A program made the position numbers and the translations under genes. The notes beneath the pieces are model-generated. The model did no database searches, was not told where the DNA came from, and saw nothing but the letters and a program-made list of their open reading frames with translations. From assembly GCA_037043015.1 (NCBI GenBank), contig CM073325.1:19447001-19511000 (forward strand): a DNA stretch of 64,000 nucleotides, given 5' to 3'. Position 1 is the first letter of the stretch; each line of letters starts with the position of its first letter. This document shows, piece after piece, positions 22,871 through 34,799 of this stretch. This DNA comes from Bryum argenteum (taxonomy: Eukaryota; Streptophyta; Bryopsida; Bryales; Bryaceae).

Positions 22871-23290
22871 AATCTTAGGACACGTTGTGGAAATATGTGC
22901 AATTTTCAGTTGAAATTACTTTGTGAAGGTGAGGTTAATCTCTAATGTCCTAAAAACTGCCAAAAGCCTCGAAATAGCCCCCGGTCATTGCAAGATGTAA
23001 AGTTTTAACTATTGAGAAATTTTTGACTATGATACTATAGGATCTAGTACCTAACTTGTACATGTATGTGTGTATGAAATCTTAGATTCAAATTCCTCAC
23101 CAATAGTGAGATCGTAATGTTCAAGTTGAAGAAAAAGTTTGATTTCCTAGTTGTTAAATGAGTTTGAAGTGTTTCATGAGCACAAACCAATTTAAACGTG
23201 AATTTGAGTTGAGGCTCTTCAAATCCTTGTTCCTAAGAAAGTTACAATTACGTTTCATATAATTCATATAAGTTAAGCGCCTTTAAAAAA
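22870..23290. other. intergenic DNA, no supported gene
   Basis: AT-rich sequence between the minisatellite repeat and the copia fossil. I see no gene or repeat of note. Confidence 0.4.
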
Positions 23291-23291
23291 A

Positions 23292-23820
23292 TGTTGAGAG
23301 TATCGAAAGAGAGAGAGAAGAACAAAACAGGAATGAGCGAAAAAGTGAGTGAGGCCTTGAGAGCCTCGGGCTTTATATGATCTGGGGTTTGGTGAAACAG
23401 GCGGCGCCTTAACAGCACTCGGAGTCAACTGCAGTTAATTGCAGTTAACCGCAGTTGTAGTAGGTGGCTAACTCCCAGCTAACTGCTCTACTCTAATAAC
23501 TCTCGGGAGTTCCGGTGGTCCTCTATCTCTACGAGGAGTTCCGCCAGTCGCTTATCACAACACTCCTCCTCGACTAAGAAACACCTCGTTAAAAACTATG
23601 CCTTGAATAAAAACCCTGTGGGAAAAGTTCGAGGATAGAAAAGAGTGTGTCCTTTACAAGTCTTGGAGCGAACGCATGCCAACGGCTTGAACAAGTTCAT
23701 GGTGCTTGAACGGCGGGAGCGCTTTGGTTAACATGTCTGCAACGTTCTTGGAGGATTCGATCTTCGTAACTGCTACATGCTGCATCTCCACAAGGTCTGC
23801 TGCGAGGTATTAGGTCTATC
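23292..23820 (-). mobile_element. Ty1/copia 3' remnant: polyprotein tail plus 3' LTR
   Basis: Minus-strand text at about 23640-23812 includes KNVADMLTKALPPFKHHELV, the conserved RNase H tail of Ty1/copia polyproteins (family pattern NVADxxTKALP). After it come a purine-rich tract (CGAGGAGGAG) and an LTR-like block 23292-23562 that starts TGTTGTGATAAG and ends CTCTCAACA on the minus strand. Sequence beyond 23.82 kb does not continue the polyprotein, so the element is truncated. Fossil, fairly old. Confidence 0.75.
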
Positions 23821-26560
23821 AACTTCTTCCTCCTCCTCCTCGCACGGACGGTATGGATCCTCCCCGGTCTTGCTTCTCCCGATCATTGATGTTGAAATCA
23901 TGATGGTGTCCGCCATGTTGAAATTCTTTCGTAACTTCCCCGACATATGACTCTAGTTTGCTCTCATCCCGGATAACAATTAATCGTAATCCAAGACACT
24001 AAAAAGTGCCCCCAACACTTCCAATTCAAAGTGTATAGTTAGTAGGTTTTCTATAATGTAGAAAATGAAGCTTCCTTGAAATGCACGTCGTACATCGTGG
24101 AGATAAGTCTATCCGGTAGATAGTGCCAACAGTAGTGCCAACGGTAGTGCCAATTAGAGTTCCCTGTGGTGCCACAACCAAGAATGCCCAAGGTTAGCTT
24201 TAATAAAGCCGACGGCCGAAAAAAAGAAGGCATGGGCACCCCTTACGAGGATAGGCGTGGGAGACATTCATGTCTTTATATCCCGACCTCTCTTCCTCAC
24301 TTTTGCAAGTGGGGCTAGCTTGCATCATGCAACGCTTAGGTCTGGTCGCGCGCGTGCGGTGGCAAGGCGTCACCGCCCTCACCAATGCTCAAGAACCTCT
24401 TCATCATTTCCATACGCGATGGAAAAGTGGATCCCATTAGCTCTCGATCTGCCGGTAGGCCGATCGGACTCAGAGAGTGGGCTAGGAGCAAACATTGCTC
24501 TATCACATCGGAGGGGAAAACCCGGGCAATACTCTTGTTGCCCGGCCCTCGCGGAACTTAAAGTTCTGCCTTCCGGCTTGTGAGGTTATCACAATTCAAC
24601 CAGGATCCGCACATACAAGAAGACTCACACTCATAACATACATTTTGGGTGGGTCCGGACCCCTCCGACTGATTAGACTGACTTAGATAGTAAAACACGT
24701 CCACATACAAAACGACACTAAGAATAAAACAAAAGTAAGGACACTGCAATAAGATAATCGTGTGGGTTGGAAGATTGGTTCATCCAACTACGCTGGTCGA
24801 CTGTTGACGGTTTCCTCCTCTAATCTTCGAGTGTGTTGTCTCTTGGTAGATATCATTTTCGTACCTGTAGTAGTCGCGGCGGTGGCTGTAATATGCCTAT
24901 GCCACCTATAGAAATGCTTGATTGTTCACATGGAGGTATATTGAAATGCAAATAAAAAGGTTGGTCTTTGAAAATAAAAAAAGGCATGCAAAAAATTCTT
25001 GGATTGGAAACTCAAACAATGAGATCATGCCTTGGTACCTCATCTACATGTACAAAATACAAAACTTGCAAAAAAGTAAGATCTCAAAATTTTTGGTGAA
25101 TTTTTGAAGTTACTGCAATCTAACTGATTTTGGGCAATTTTGGGCAGATTTTTAGTAATGTTTCCAAACTCTAGAGGCGAAAAGCCATGAGAAAGAATTG
25201 TAAGCCAATGGGAAGCCTAGAAATTGAGAAGCTAACGAAATGAGGCTTTAGATTGACAAAATTGAGTTCGAGGAACAAAAGTAGGAGATAATGACATGGA
25301 CAACACTTTTGTGCTTTGTAGCAACAAAAGTGAAAGTTCTCTTAAACGTACTTTGAAATCATCATAACACTTTTACAAAGAGATTGCAAATTTCATGCAC
25401 TTTCCAAATTAGACTCCCTCCAACATTTAGGAGTTGAAGGTGTTCACTTGCACTCGTACATCTTCAGTGAGGCAATGTAGTGAGTAATTAGCTAATCAAA
25501 CTACTCAACATTAAACTACAATCTTACAAAAAAAGACAAGTGAACAAGTTGGAAGGACCTTAGGTCTCCATAAAAATATTCCAATTTGGTAAATGTCATA
25601 TCTTCATCACTAATCGAAGGGTTAAGAAAAAATTAATAAAATTGGTTTTCAAAATCCACGTTGAGATGCATTAAAGAATGTAGTTATATTCTCTCATAAA
25701 ATTTCTAAAATAGAGATGCAACAGAATTTTGAAGTTGCTCTCAAGAATCTTTGGAACCCAGAGGCCCCGCCTCATAAAATTTCCACCTCTTATTCTTTAC
25801 AACACCTCTCTCATTCTTCACAACAGGTAGAAATCTTTTTGTCACTCTTTCAGTACTTGTGTAATACATGCAGCATATCTTGTCAAATGTCGACAAAGTG
25901 TTGGGGACGGGGGCGAAAACAGGGATTTGATTGTAGTAGTTGTGAGGACGTCTTGTTGCTTGTACCGGCAGTGCGACGAAAGACGCAAGGGTGCTGCAAT
26001 CGATGACATCAACGACTAATGGGCTTCCAAGCGAAGTTTCGGCTCCACTAGACTACTAGAGTCATGGCCGTGTAAAAGGCGAGCACCAGCCACAGCCAGC
26101 GTAGCTCGTGTTCACTGGACCATGACTCGAGCATGCTGACCAAGCGTGGACCACCTCATCTACCGATTGTTTCGAGAAATCTCGGTTCTCCCGGAACTGA
26201 TGCCGCCCAACTAGGCCCCTAAAGCTCTCTCATCTACACTTACCGGTTCTCACCCCACCATCTACCATTGCGCCCGCGCATGGCAACAGCAACAGGGCTC
26301 GACAGAATGATACATTGTTTCGACCAGATGCGGGTTTCCTGCGACCTTACTTCGATTCACCTAATCCTACAGTAACCTTGGCCGGCGGGTCGTCTTCCAC
26401 TAGCACTCATTTCCCCTTCAATTGAGTCTCTAGTTGTCTGATTGCGTAACGGACCTTCTTGCGGTGTGTCGGATTTCGATGCTAGCGTTCGACCGGGTGC
26501 AGAATTCGAGTTATGCAGGAATTGAGTAGAATCCCTCCTCCGATGGCCCTCGCTTCGGTC
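23820..26560. other. intergenic DNA, no supported gene
   Basis: A GC-richer patch at 24180-24600 contains open frames on both strands but no recognisable domain. The remainder is AT-rich. Possible further copia debris at 23.82-24.0 kb cannot be confirmed. Confidence 0.35.
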
Positions 26561-26580
26561 ATAGAGTTGTGGGGAAGCCT

Positions 26581-26660
26581 GGGTTGTTGAATTGTTGGAG
26601 AAGCTTGGGTTGTTGAATTTTTGGAGAAGCTGGGGTTGTTGAATTGTGGAGAAGCTTGGG
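26581..26660 (+). repeat. three tandem copies of a 27-base unit
   Basis: The unit is on GGGTTGTTGAATTGTTGGAG plus AAGCTTG, with small differences between copies. It lies about 70 bases upstream of the ORF at 26727 and would fall in its leader. Confidence 0.85.
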
Positions 26661-26726
26661 ATGTGGAATTTAGTCGTTAGAGGGGGTGGGTTGAATTCGA
26701 TGTGATGTGTTTCGTTGGCGCGGACC

Positions 26727-27299
26727 ATGGGCAAAAAGAAACTGCGTAGGAGGTTGTTTGAGACGGATCTGCGGGAGGTATCGCCACGCACGGAGCAGCT
26801 GTGTAGCTGGCCGGAGGAGAATTCGAAGGTGGAGCCGATGAGTTTGAAAGGCGGCGTGGAAGGATTAGGATTCTCATGGGACCATCCGCGAGTGTGGCGA
26901 GTAGACTCCTACCGAGCACCACCCTTGAAATTGACGCTGGAGACCATCCAAGAAGAGACGCCAAAGCCGGACATCAACTACCTGCGCTCAAGATCACTCC
27001 CGGCGGAGCGGCGAGCGTCTCCAGATAGCTGCAACGGCCATGGCCTGCTGCAGCGATTCCCGAGCTATCGAGCCGGGCAGGCGGAGTATCTCTCTACCGG
27101 ATCATGCGGGGTGAGCATGTCGGGCCCAATTCAGCCCTCCGCCTACGATTACGACTCCGCTCCCTCGAAGAAGCATCATCCATTGCGCCTCTCCAGAAGT
27201 CTGTCCAGGATGCGTGAGTCTCTTCGCAGTAGTCGCTTTCGGCAAGCGGTGCACAGTATGCTCTCTAGAATCAGACCTGCCTCGCGCCGATCCCACTGA
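26727..27299 (+). CDS. arginine-rich orphan protein, 190 residues
   Basis: The start ATG is in a strong context (ACCATGG). The frame is intronless, distinctly GC-richer than its surroundings, and ends with TGA at 27297. The N-terminus is very basic (MGKKKLRRRLFETDL). A middle stretch has WSWDHPRVW-like aromatic residues (FSWDHPRVWRVDSY). The C-terminus is Arg/Ser-rich (RLSRSLSRMRESLRSSRF ... SRIRPASRRSH). I recognise no domain. The composition suggests a nuclear or nucleic-acid-binding role, but that is a guess. An alternative is a chance open frame in a GC-rich patch. The supposed start is supported by Kozak context only; an upstream in-frame extension has no ATG. Confidence 0.5.
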   Translation: MGKKKLRRRLFETDLREVSPRTEQLCSWPEENSKVEPMSLKGGVEGLGFSWDHPRVWRVDSYRAPPLKLTLETIQEETPKPDINYLRSRSLPAERRASPDSCNGHGLLQRFPSYRAGQAEYLSTGSCGVSMSGPIQPSAYDYDSAPSKKHHPLRLSRSLSRMRESLRSSRFRQAVHSMLSRIRPASRRSH

Positions 27300-30200
27300 T
27301 CGGAACTAGCTGCAGGTAATCTCTCCCTCGATCCTGCATGGCGGAGCTTCCAATTCTAGATGTCCTGGACCCCATCACTGGCAAGTTCAAGCCATGTTAC
27401 GGCAGATTTGGTATCCAGAAGTAAGAATTGGTTTGAGAAGTAGAAGGTTCATACCTTTTTCGGCTGAAAGCCTGATACATGAAGAGATACAGGAACATAG
27501 ATATTGGGGTTTGTGTACTATAAATCGACCTGTTAAGAAATTTTACATTTTTTTGAGCAGATGGAAGATGGTTCATCAGATTCTGTTTTCTGGAGATCAA
27601 TCATACAGGAGGGTTGAAATGTGTTATGTGAATTTTGACCTAAATTTAACACTGGGACTGTTGTTTGCGGTAGCTTTCTGTGATTTTTAGATGTTTCTTA
27701 TGCTTTGATTAGCATTACGGTCATTACGTTGTAGCAACAAAATGAAGTAGCCTTAACAGACATTGAAATAAAGTCCACAGATATCTTTAGGAACCATTGT
27801 GTGTAAGCTTGGTTCTTCAAACCACGTCTTTGTGTATGTGGTCATGACAATTGCGGATCTTGAAAGTTAAAGATGCTCCACATTTTGCCAAAACCTCAGG
27901 AAAGTTGCTGCTAAGTGGCTTATCAAGATGCTCATCTTATCATTATGATCACTTACTGTAACTGCATCAAACAAGGAGGTTCCAGTGCATTTATGGATGA
28001 AGATCGGAAAAAAGAACTTTCACATGTCAAGCTAATTGTTCTGTCTGATCTTGACGAAAGTTGGAGATCAATTCACTTGACATTCATTGTTGTCATGAAT
28101 ACATTCGACACCATCATGGAAGATTCTACATGCAGCTTTATTCTAGTGAAGACTATTGACTCAAACACAGTTTTTGATGTTCACACGGGAGACAATCGCA
28201 CATGACTAATGACGTTTGCGAGGACCTGGCGTCTGAACACAGTACAATGTTATGCTATTCCAGTCAAAACTAAACCCATTGTCAAGTCTACATGGTTTAG
28301 TCAACAGGAAAAAATATCACAGGGAAGTACGAAATGAGCATTTACTTCAATGGTGCTTTGATGATGGAGGCCAACGTACATGCCAACATGGCCATTTTAT
28401 TGACAATAAACACACCAAGATGCAGACAAGATTGTGTACCTACCGGTCCCTGGCTGTCTGATGTTTGGTTCTGTATAATAGACGTGTTGCTTCCTAAAAG
28501 GGGAGAATAGGATTCAGAGATGATGAGCTCAATTGAGCACTTTTTTAACTTGTGTGAAATTAGGTGTGGTGTATTGATCAGAAGAGAAAAGGTATTGAAC
28601 TGTTTTGTTTCATTCTGCCATGGATTTGAGGACTTGAATAGAGCGGTACTGGATACCATACCTTCTACCATATTTCGGCGGTAAATGAATAATTATTTCA
28701 AAGAAACAAAAAAAATCAAATTTTGAATTAATAAAACTCTATCATTTTGTTGAAATTCATGTTTGTTATCTCTATATTTTTGAAATCTTTAGTTTAAAAA
28801 CCAAAAACAAAAAAACTCTAAAAACACTGTGATGAAATCTATACTTGAAAAATAATTATTATCTTGTTTCTACACAACAAAATCTAGTAGAGGCTACCGG
28901 AAGCAAGTTTTTGCCATAGTATTCACATGCTAGTAACACCCAAGATAGATAAAAACTCCGGTCCTTAATAATGCGAGTAACACCAACTTATTATGGACTT
29001 CATGCAATACAGAAGTAATACATTAGGAACCCCCCATGGTTTTGATCAAATAGGAGAAACAATGAGGGAATTCCTCTAGAATGGTCAAATACTTGACTGC
29101 CTCCATGTTAACCCAAGATCGAAAAAAATCATTTCGGATGGAAGGAGCAAAATTGGAAGAGTCATAACTTCTTCATTTGGACTCAATTCTAGATAAATCA
29201 CATTGGTTGGGTCCCAAATCAAGTTTAGTTTTTCAAGATCCATAAAATAAGTTGAGAAACAATGGCAACTTTAGGTTTTGGGTTTTTGAACATTGGGCAT
29301 GATTTACCTGTGTAAGCCTATCATAACAAATCAAAAATAGTTCTTCATGAATTATTTTTACGTGATCATGATCTTGAGATGAAATCTAACAACTTTGTAG
29401 TTGGATGATATTTGGATATTTGGAAATTTGGAATGTATCTTTTATTAGAGTAATAAAGTGCAAAAAGAGAGACATCATAAATTGCAGAGACTCTTGATAA
29501 TAGAGTATCGCAAATTTGCAGGGTTATTCTGTGACCCCTTGCTACACTTCTTGCATAGAGGGCAACCATTGTAGTTCATAAAGTAGTACTAGTTGAAAAA
29601 TCAACCTACAAGGGTGCTTTCGAAGGCTGCTTGAGGAAATAATCTAAGAAGTCCGACGTTCTTCTACGTATGCCTCATAGTCACATGAGATGACTATAAG
29701 AAGGAGCATTAACTATTCAATAAATGCTTGACGGGGAGTGCCACTCCTCGTCAATAAGGTTGGGACAATGGGAGATCGTGCACCCCTGCCCGCTTCACCC
29801 CTCAGCCTGCCCTTCGACATTTATCGGCGAGCCTCTATGAGTTGTTGGCTTCGTAACGCCTTCAAAGTTTTCGAGCCTGGAGCCCCATTTGCGTCAAGAA
29901 GCTTTGTTGACCACCCTCTCCCTCCATTTCTTCGTCGTAGCCGCACTTTCTTGCCTCACGGTGTGTTAAAATTACTTCTTTTCTCGTGCCTTCGCTCCGA
30001 CCTCTCTTGTAGCTCGTTGCTCTGCAGCCAATGATGCGTTGTTGCCAAAGAAGTGCAAACGAGAGCAGAGGACTTTGCCAACAAGAATAGCGCATTCCTT
30101 TTACACAAAAATATCTCAAAATCACGAGATTTCACTTTTCCCCAGTTAGTCTAATCAAATTAATTTTAGCCTCGGAGGGCAAGACGAGAGAACATGAAAT

Positions 30201-31440
30201 ATGTGCAATTCCAAGGGGGGGGGGGTGCTCCATCCTTGCGCTAGCCAAGGTTGTATGTGCATCTCTTAGTTTGTTATGTTCTCTTGCAGTACCGAGAGTG
30301 CTTCAATTGTGTTTTAAAAATTGCCCGCATATTGTAGTGCTCATTAAACCTTCAATTGTAGGCATGTAGGCCACGAGGATGTGATTTGTCACTTGTGATC
30401 ACATGCATTAGTTTGCGGCAATAATCACAATTGAAATGCTAGCCTACATCGCGGAAGGATAGCAAATACACAAAAACGTTAACACAATTGAGGATGTGTC
30501 TTCGTATCGAGGGCTAGTAAAAGCCCAAAAATTCAAGTTCAAAAATCTTGCAACCTCCTAGAATGTCATGTGAAACACTTTTGCCGGGCCATAACAATGG
30601 AAACCTAGACAAGGATATATATAGATATTTTTAAAAGAAAAACTTCAGATTGTGATGGTAATTTTTCGTGTTTCATACTACTTCGATGTTAGAGGCAAGT
30701 ATGTGAGTGTCCTTCAAACTATGATCTATTTCGTCTCGGGCTATAGGTTCTTTAACATGCTTGAGTTTACACTTGCAACTTTCAAAATTCTTTGAAGTTG
30801 AATAGCATCGTGGGAATATTAGCCGCACTTGCCTTTATTCATGTGTAATCACAATGCAACAATAGAATTGTAGAAGATTCTTGAAGTTGTGAAGTTGCTA
30901 GGAGTAGCAAGGAACTCCAAGAGAGGCCGGAGCGGAGATGGGTGGAAAGAAGTGATTTTGAGAGATTGCACGGCAAGAATATACGGCTAAGAATAAGAGG
31001 AAGAGGGTGGTAGACAAGGCTTGTTGACGCAAGGGACAAACAAGGCTTTGGAATCTCGAAGACGCTACGGAGCGGATGCTCGATAGTAAAAAAAAGAAAA
31101 AAAAACTTTGAACTCACCCTCTGCCCTCGTCTCCCACTCCATATGATTTCCTTTCCTCCTCTACCCTCATCTCCCACTCTATATACTTCCCTCACCTCCT
31201 ACATCCTCAACTCCCACTCCATATACTTCCCTTACCTCCTCCGCATCCTCAAATCATATAGGAAAATTTTCCAATTCCCTAATATCACTAGGCCCTTCCC
31301 TAATATCATCTGGCCCCTCCCTAATTCCCTAATATCACCAAACCCTTGAACCTGACGCAAACTTCCGCATGTTCTGGCAAACAAGGGAAAAGTGAACTTT
31401 GGTGTCATAGTGTGGCTAGTCTACATTGCCAAATATAGGC
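27300..31440. other. intergenic DNA, no supported gene
   Basis: Short frames (for example 27915-28205) lack recognisable domains. A run of ten G lies at about 30217. At 31130-31330 there is a pyrimidine-rich stretch with repeated CCTCCTCTACCCTCATCTCCC-like and CCCTAATATCAC phrases. Confidence 0.4.
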
Positions 31441-31449
31441 ACCCTTAAA

Positions 31450-31654
31450 TGAGTGCTACCAACATTTCTCAGAGCCCCATAAGTCAAAGGGATATTTTCT
31501 TCAAAGTCCCTAGAATTTTCGATTTGGACCCCTTACCACTGTTTTTGATAATTCTGAAGCCTTCTCGTTGGCATCTTAGGCCTAAACATTTGAGAAAATT
31601 AGGGGCTCTTTACTCCTCCCCTCCCTTGCCCTGAGAAATGCTCGTAGCACTATC
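31450..31654. mobile_element. MITE copy 1, about 205 bp, ends AGTGCTAC...GTAGCACT
   Basis: Terminal inverted repeat AGTGCTACCAACATTTCTCA against TGAGAAATGCTCGTAGCACT. The interior matches the element at 37815-38021 (GTTTTTGATAATTCTGAA, TTGGCAT, AAATTAGGGG, TACYCCTCC). Superfamily is not clear and I see no certain target duplication. Confidence 0.7.
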
Positions 31655-32030
31655 TCCCAAAATCTTGTTAAGGCCGTGGAGTGCGGGCCTCAAAGTGTGC
31701 CTAAAAATGCGGAGGGGTATGGGAGGGGTTCAACTAGAAGGTCTTGGGGCGGGGGGTCTTGGGGCGGGGGGTCTTGGAGCGGGGGGTCTTGGAGCGGGGG
31801 GTCTTGGAGCGGGGGGTCTTGGGGCGGGGGGTCTTGGGACAACGGGTCTTGTGGAGAAATTTATCCCATATCATTTGCAACTACTTCCTCCCCTGAAAAT
31901 TTACAAAATAAAGTGCATTTATGGGCCATATGGCACCCTCTTAAGGGGGTCCATGTGGCAAGAAAGACCATTAGATTAATTAATTAACGTTGCTGCATAG
32001 TGAAGGTCACTACTATGCAGCAACATCTCA
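31646..32030 (+). repeat. dispersed repeat copy 2 with 15-base G-rich minisatellite
   Basis: Homologous to 22516-22870. The minisatellite 31741-31845 has seven 15-base units on GTCTTGGGGCGGGGG, plus a partial unit. Because 15 is a multiple of three it produces spurious Gly-rich open frames in all plus frames. The repeat abuts the MITE at 31450-31654. Confidence 0.85.
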
Positions 32031-32179
32031 ACATCACTAATTTACAGTGATCCGCCAAATAGGAGCATCAAACAGGTGAAGAATTTGTGCGTACGTGACT
32101 TATTTTACAGTACAAAAGGCTTGTGTGGTGAGAATGAGCTGTGTACCTTTCGGATGCATGACAAATGATAACATTCAAC

Positions 32180-32589
32180 TAGTCCTGTAATATCCATCCA
32201 TACCTCACGAGGGGCACTTGAAGACACATTGGATGAAGCCATGTCAGTCTTCGTTGGAGCTGCTCCTGAAGATTTTGCCACAAATTCACTTTCGCCCATG
32301 CAGATTCCGTCTCTTTCCGTGACCTCTGCTCGAATTTGACTTGCCGGCCGTTATCTGCCACTTTTCTCACTCGGTAAGCCACTTCGCCTTCTCGTTTCAT
32401 CTTTCGCAATTCCTTCTTAGAACTTCCAATTCTTGCGCCTGGAGTAGGAAACCTCAGGAGCATAAATGCTCCTGAATCACTTGAGAGATAGTGTTGAGTT
32501 GTCGCTCGTTTGTAATCTGAATTCGGGCGCCTGGTGTTGACGGAATCAGGATGTTGGCCGGCTTCATGAATTTTGGTGGTGTAGGACAT
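32180..32589 (-). CDS. possible small basic protein, divergent from the TPK gene
   Basis: A minus-strand frame starts ATG at 32589 (MSYTTKIHEAGQHPDSV) and has a plausible helical region (SSKKELRKMKREGEVAYRVR and WAKVNLWQNLQEQLQRRLTW). From about 32300 an overlapping second frame (MASSNVSSSAPREVWMDITG) also looks protein-like, so an intron or frameshift may be involved. It is head to head with the TPK gene 365 bases away, compatible with a shared promoter region. I do not recognise the family. Confidence 0.35.
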
Positions 32590-32953
32590 ATCCGTCCGTC
32601 ATGTGGCAGGAGCACTCGTAATTTCGCTGGTAAAAATTCATTTACCTGATGACCTAATCTGGATGTTGCACGAGGGGTTTGGTATGTATTTTTTGTGTTT
32701 GTATGGTGTCGATTGCGTCATGAGCATTTTTCGTCTATTAGCCATTCGAGATCATTTTAGGGTTTGATACTGAGAGAGATTGATCGGTGGTTTGGTGTGT
32801 CAGTTCTGAAGCGTTCAAGTTTGCGACATCTTCCATGGATGTTTGATTCCGCCTTGTGAAGGATTGGTTGCAGGGTTTGGCCCCTATACTATTATTAGTG
32901 CAAGGTAGTGCTCAGTGTATAATAGTAGATTGTTTAGAAGCAGGAACGAGCTC

Positions 32954-34797
32954 ATGTTCTCGCTTAGAACTTTTTGTCGTCAATCCAACAGGATGATGGC
33001 TGGAGTTATGAAACATGTGACGGATTTTAATATCCTTCAGCGTAGTGAGAGCAAGAATGAAGAGGTCACTCGTTCAGGAGAAAACGTTAATAATCAATCG
33101 ATGGTGTTGGTGCTTTTGAATTATCGGCTACCTCGTTTTACACCTCTGCTTTGGAACCAAGGTAATCAGTCCGTCGCTTCTTTTCTGTATCGTGTCTTTT
33201 ATGCAATATTGTTCATCTTTCATGGCTGACCTTGCATTGGATAGTTGACGTTTCCTCTTGCTCTCTTTTGCTTAACCTCGAGTATTTCTTCATATCAAAG
33301 TTAAAAGTAGGTCTACAAGATTGCATTTCAACCATACATTTCATTTATAGGGGTACTGGTTTTACGTTCTAGGGATCTAGTTCGTTATAGAATTGGATCT
33401 TTGGCATTGTTGGCAGCTGATGAATATGTGGGCTGTTGTGCAAAGGATGTGTCAGCATGCTTGCGGGTGTGTGCTGATGGTGGCGCTAATCGTCTTTATG
33501 ATGAACTACCTCTATTGTTTCCTAGGGATGATCCAGAAGTTATCCGCCTCAGGTGGTTTATCGTCCCTTGTTTGGCACTTTCTGTATTGATGATGTGGCG
33601 TAGTTGCATTTGGAATGTTCCGTTAACCACGATGTCAAGCATTACCTGCTTATTCTCTGTGTTTTCTAACTATGTTGGTATGACAGGCATAAGCCGGATG
33701 TTATCAAGGGAGACCTGGACTCTATTCGAGCTGACGTGACAGATTTCTACTCTAAATTGGTATTCCATCGATATACACAAGTGGCAACGTTTCTGCTGAT
33801 TTTGTGTCATCGTTCGGCAACTTATCATTACGATTTTGTCAATTGTGTTTGTAGGCATCATGTATTCATCGATTTTTTAGGAGATTTGATGTTGTTGGCG
33901 AGATGTTTATAGGACGTAGCATCTACCCCCTTTTTAGTAACCTGTTCTGTGCTTGTGATGGTATTGCAGGGTGCAAAGATTATTGACCAATCACATGATC
34001 AGGAGACGACAGACCTTCACAAATGTCTTCGTTTTATCAAGGATTCCACACCTGAGATTGACAAATCTAAGGTTTGTGGAGTCTTCAGTCTGATAAAGTT
34101 TGTTGCCGCATTACTTTACGAAACTGTTTCCATGGAAAGACACTCCGTTCATAATAAGGATTTTCATTTGGGACACTCTGCATGCACTTTTGTTAAGGTG
34201 TTAGAGCATCGCTTATTTGTAATTTTTTTACTATGCTGCTGCGTGACATTCTCTTTGTCTGTGCAGCTCAAGGTGCTTGTTGTAGGTGCGCTTGGAGGAA
34301 GATTCGATCATGAGGCTGCAAATATTAATGCATTATGGACGTTCTCAAATTCGATGAGGATAATTCTTTTGAGTGAAGAAAGTAGTCTGTCATTGTTACC
34401 AACTGGGTACGTGCATGAGATTCATGTGGACAAGTCGTTTGAGGGCCCTCATTGTGGCTTGGTTCCGATTGGCGCTCCTTCTCTTTCCACCACAACCACA
34501 GGACTTCATTGGAACTTAGGTATTCACTTTCCCGAGCTTGTCCACGGCAACAGTTGTTCTTTTACTAAAACTAGTAGATCTTTTATTGGTAGCTCTTTCA
34601 ATCTGAAATTTAGGTCTTGCTGTATTTTGTTGCTGTAGAGTACGACTTCTAAAAATCTGATTCATTTGTGTGCAGACCAAACGCCGATGTCGTTCGGTGG
34701 TCTTATAAGTGCGTGCAATCTTGTTGAAAGCGAGGTTGTGACGGTTGTCTCTGACGTGCACCTACTTTGGACAACTGAATTGCGTTATGAACCATGA
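32954..34797 (+). CDS. TPK: thiamin pyrophosphokinase
   Basis: Transfers pyrophosphate from ATP to thiamin to make thiamin diphosphate, the last step of cofactor activation in plants. Coding exons are 32954-33161, 33417-33552, 33687-33759, 33970-34071, 34267-34519 and 34676-34797. All have GT-AG borders and sum to 297 codons plus stop, against about 260 for flowering-plant enzymes. Key family motifs are in order: LVLLNYRLP and LLWNQAD, VCADGGANRLYDELP, HKPDVIKGDLDSIR, HDQETTDLHKCLRFI, LVVGALGGRFDHEAANINAL, EGPHCGLVPIG, TTTTGLHWNL and VTVVSDVHLLWT. These include the aspartate-rich ATP/Mg site and the thiamin-binding end. The start may be ATG 32954 (extra N-terminus MFSLRTFCRQSN) or the paired ATGs at 32993/32996. 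In plants this enzyme is cytosolic. Confidence 0.95.
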
Positions 34798-34799
34798 GT

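Noticed and set aside
24257-24583. 108-codon plus-strand frame in a GC-rich patch
   Set aside because: Open frames occur in several phases and both strands; no domain, no splice or start support.
31638-31987. Gly-rich open frames (GAGGLGAGG and GGGSWSGGSWS)
   Set aside because: They are produced by the 15-base minisatellite, whose unit length is a multiple of three; not proteins.
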